Origin: Candidatus Woesebacteria bacterium UBA925
GTDB lineage: Bacteria; Patescibacteriota; Microgenomatia; UBA8517
DNA length: 15,705 bases
Assembly: GCA_002293705.1 (NCBI GenBank)
Contig: DBDT01000043.1
Location: 1-15,705 of the forward strand
Direction of reading: 5' to 3'
The notes under the pieces were generated by a model, which saw only the letters and a list, made by a program, of their open reading frames with translations, was not told the DNA's origin and ran no database searches. Below, one piece after another: positions 14,609 to 15,705 of this stretch (within the stretch, counting starts at the first letter, position 1; the number at the start of each line of letters is the position of its first letter). The position numbers and the translations under genes are program-made.

Positions 14609-15705
14609 CCTTTTTCAGGTATGATTTGATATTTTTGTTAAATTCTAGATTTGAAAATCTCAAGGAATTTTTCTGAATCAATTTCTTGTCCCATTTTTTA
14701 CTCCTCAATTTCTCCATAGCTTTTGCAATATCCTCCACATCAACAGACTTAATAAATAAGCCAGTTTTCCCTTCAACAACAGATTCTAAAAAGCCTCCAC
14801 CTTTGTATGCCAAAACAGGCGTTCCTGCGGCCTGGGACTCAACAACAGACATACCAAAATCTTCGTCTTTTGCTAAGGCGATAAAACCAACAGCCTCAGA
14901 ATACAACCTCCAGAGCCTGTCATCAGATACTCTACCCACAAACTCTACTGTAGGACCAGCCATACCTCTTAGATCTTTTTCTACTAAAGTAAACCCATCT
15001 GCTGCACCAGCAATTACCAGCCTGGCTTTCAATTTGTTTGCAGCAATTATTGCTTCTTTGATCCCTTTTGAACCAACAAGCCTTGATGCAATAAAAAAGT
15101 AATCCTTTTTCTTGTATTTTCTTGAAACACTAATAATGTTTTCGGTGTTACACGGAGGATAAATAACATTCGACTCTTTTTTGTAATGCTTGTATATCCT
15201 ACCTTTAACATTTTCTGAATTTGCAATCCAATGATCTATTTTTGAAGCTGACTTGTAATCAAAGATTCTTAAAAAGTGGGCTATTAAATGTCCATAAATT
15301 CTGATTACAATATTTTTTCTCCAGTCCATGCCAGTTTTTAGACCGTACAAGAACCTTGGTGGAGTATGACAATAAACAACCACTTTGGTGTTGGGTGAAA
15401 CTTTGAAACCGCGCGCTATGTAGTTTGAACTACTAGTGATCACCAAATCATATTCAGACAGGTCCATCGATCCCCAGATAACTGGAAGCATGAATCTAAG
15501 CGGGCTATACAACCTCCAAATTTTCAAAATCGGCGCGTAAAAGCTTTCAATTATTTTTGATTCCTTAAACATAGAATGCGCAGCTGAACCTTTTACACAG
15601 AAAGATGTATAAATGGGTGCTTCTGGGAACAGTTTAGTTAACTGAAGAAGAACTCTCTCAGCCCCCCCAGCATCTTTAATATAGTCATGGACTAATGCTA
15701 CTTTC
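14598..15705 (-). CDS. GT4 glycosyltransferase, WbaZ-like (start just beyond the window)
   Basis: The frame is open to the right edge and begins KVALVHDYIKDAGGAERVL, the natural family N-terminus. Only the initiator Met, or little more, therefore lies outside, and an internal ATG at 15572 is not the start. In the 368 visible residues, YCHTPPRFLYG (111-121) is characteristic of WbaZ-like GT4 mannosyl/glycosyltransferases. ASRLVGSKG is the donor-site loop, and the EX7E motif is EDFGMSVVE (281-289). Such enzymes build surface polysaccharide or lipid-linked glycans at the cytoplasmic face of the membrane; donor and acceptor cannot be told from sequence. It converges on the interrupted methyltransferase gene with an 11-nt overlap and no visible terminator. 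It is probably part of a cell-surface glycan cluster continuing to the right. Confidence 0.9.
   Translation of the reverse strand, partial: KVALVHDYIKDAGGAERVLLQLTKLFPEAPIYTSFCVKGSAAHSMFKESKIIESFYAPILKIWRLYSPLRFMLPVIWGSMDLSEYDLVITSSSNYIARGFKVSPNTKVVVYCHTPPRFLYGLKTGMDWRKNIVIRIYGHLIAHFLRIFDYKSASKIDHWIANSENVKGRIYKHYKKESNVIYPPCNTENIISVSRKYKKKDYFFIASRLVGSKGIKEAIIAANKLKARLVIAGAADGFTLVEKDLRGMAGPTVEFVGRVSDDRLWRLYSEAVGFIALAKDEDFGMSVVESQAAGTPVLAYKGGGFLESVVEGKTGLFIKSVDVEDIAKAMEKLRSKKWDKKLIQKNSLRFSNLEFNKNIKSYLKKVIV

Noticed and set aside
14686..15102. Plus-strand frame of 138 codons antisense to the right-edge glycosyltransferase
   Set aside because: The opposite strand encodes the donor-binding half of a GT4 enzyme with the EX7E motif; this frame has no motifs.
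1..15705. CRISPR arrays, tRNA or rRNA genes, insertion sequences
   Set aside because: No regularly spaced repeats, no cloverleaf-like segments and no transposase motifs were seen; nearly all sequence is accounted for by protein genes.

Overview
The window looks like a chromosomal segment of a small-genome bacterium, most likely of the Candidate Phyla Radiation (Patescibacteria), possibly Microgenomates-like. This is an inference. It rests on the AT-leaning composition, tight packing with ATGA overlaps, starts without Shine-Dalgarno sequences, an archaeal-style ATP-dependent DNA ligase, a compact GH57/GH15/GT4 glucan cassette and small lineage-type hypothetical proteins. TGA behaves as a stop, so a UGA-recoding lineage (Gracilibacteria/SR1) is unlikely. 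All genes lie on the minus strand except one interrupted gene on plus near the right end.

Read in the direction of transcription (right to left):
- 15705-14598: a GT4 glycosyltransferase of WbaZ-like type, cut by the right edge.
- 14063-14608 (+): a methyltransferase-like gene with an in-frame TAA exactly inside its SAM-binding glycine loop.
- 14025-11213: mutM (Fpg glycosylase), recF, and an ADP-dependent NAD(P)HX dehydratase (NnrD type). These serve repair and metabolite repair.
- 11179-7436: a tightly coupled block of Fic-domain protein with winged helix, 67-aa two-TM protein, ATP-dependent DNA ligase, peptidyl-tRNA hydrolase (pth) and a 92-aa helical protein. Junctions are 4-nt overlaps or a 3-nt gap.
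- 7404-6853: a membrane protein with a good -35/-10 promoter of its own.
- 6784 to the left edge: a carbohydrate operon of glycogen-synthase-like GT4, GH57 amylase/glucanotransferase, GH15 glucoamylase, and a single long reading frame joining glucose-6-phosphate dehydrogenase to decarboxylating 6-phosphogluconate dehydrogenase.

The last operon reads as a glucan storage-and-use module. A glucan is built and trimmed by GT4 and GH57, GH15 releases glucose, and the fused dehydrogenase oxidises the phosphorylated sugar to pentose phosphate with NAD(P)H. The sugar kinase and the 6-phosphogluconolactonase are not in the window.

The Zwf-Gnd reading frame is open from its ATG at 2327 to the left edge and has no stop. 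I translated it codon by codon. The first 21 bases of the window contain the 19-bp Tn5 mosaic end used in Nextera libraries, so the left edge is a sequencing-adapter artefact that truncates the fusion by an estimated 15-30 residues.

Several genes have a -10-like hexamer only 5-7 nt before the start codon. This suggests leaderless mRNAs and would explain the missing Shine-Dalgarno sites. The strongest items for follow-up are the Zwf-Gnd fusion, the leaderless promoter architecture, the Fic protein with altered catalytic and inhibitory motifs, and the TAA in the methyltransferase motif.
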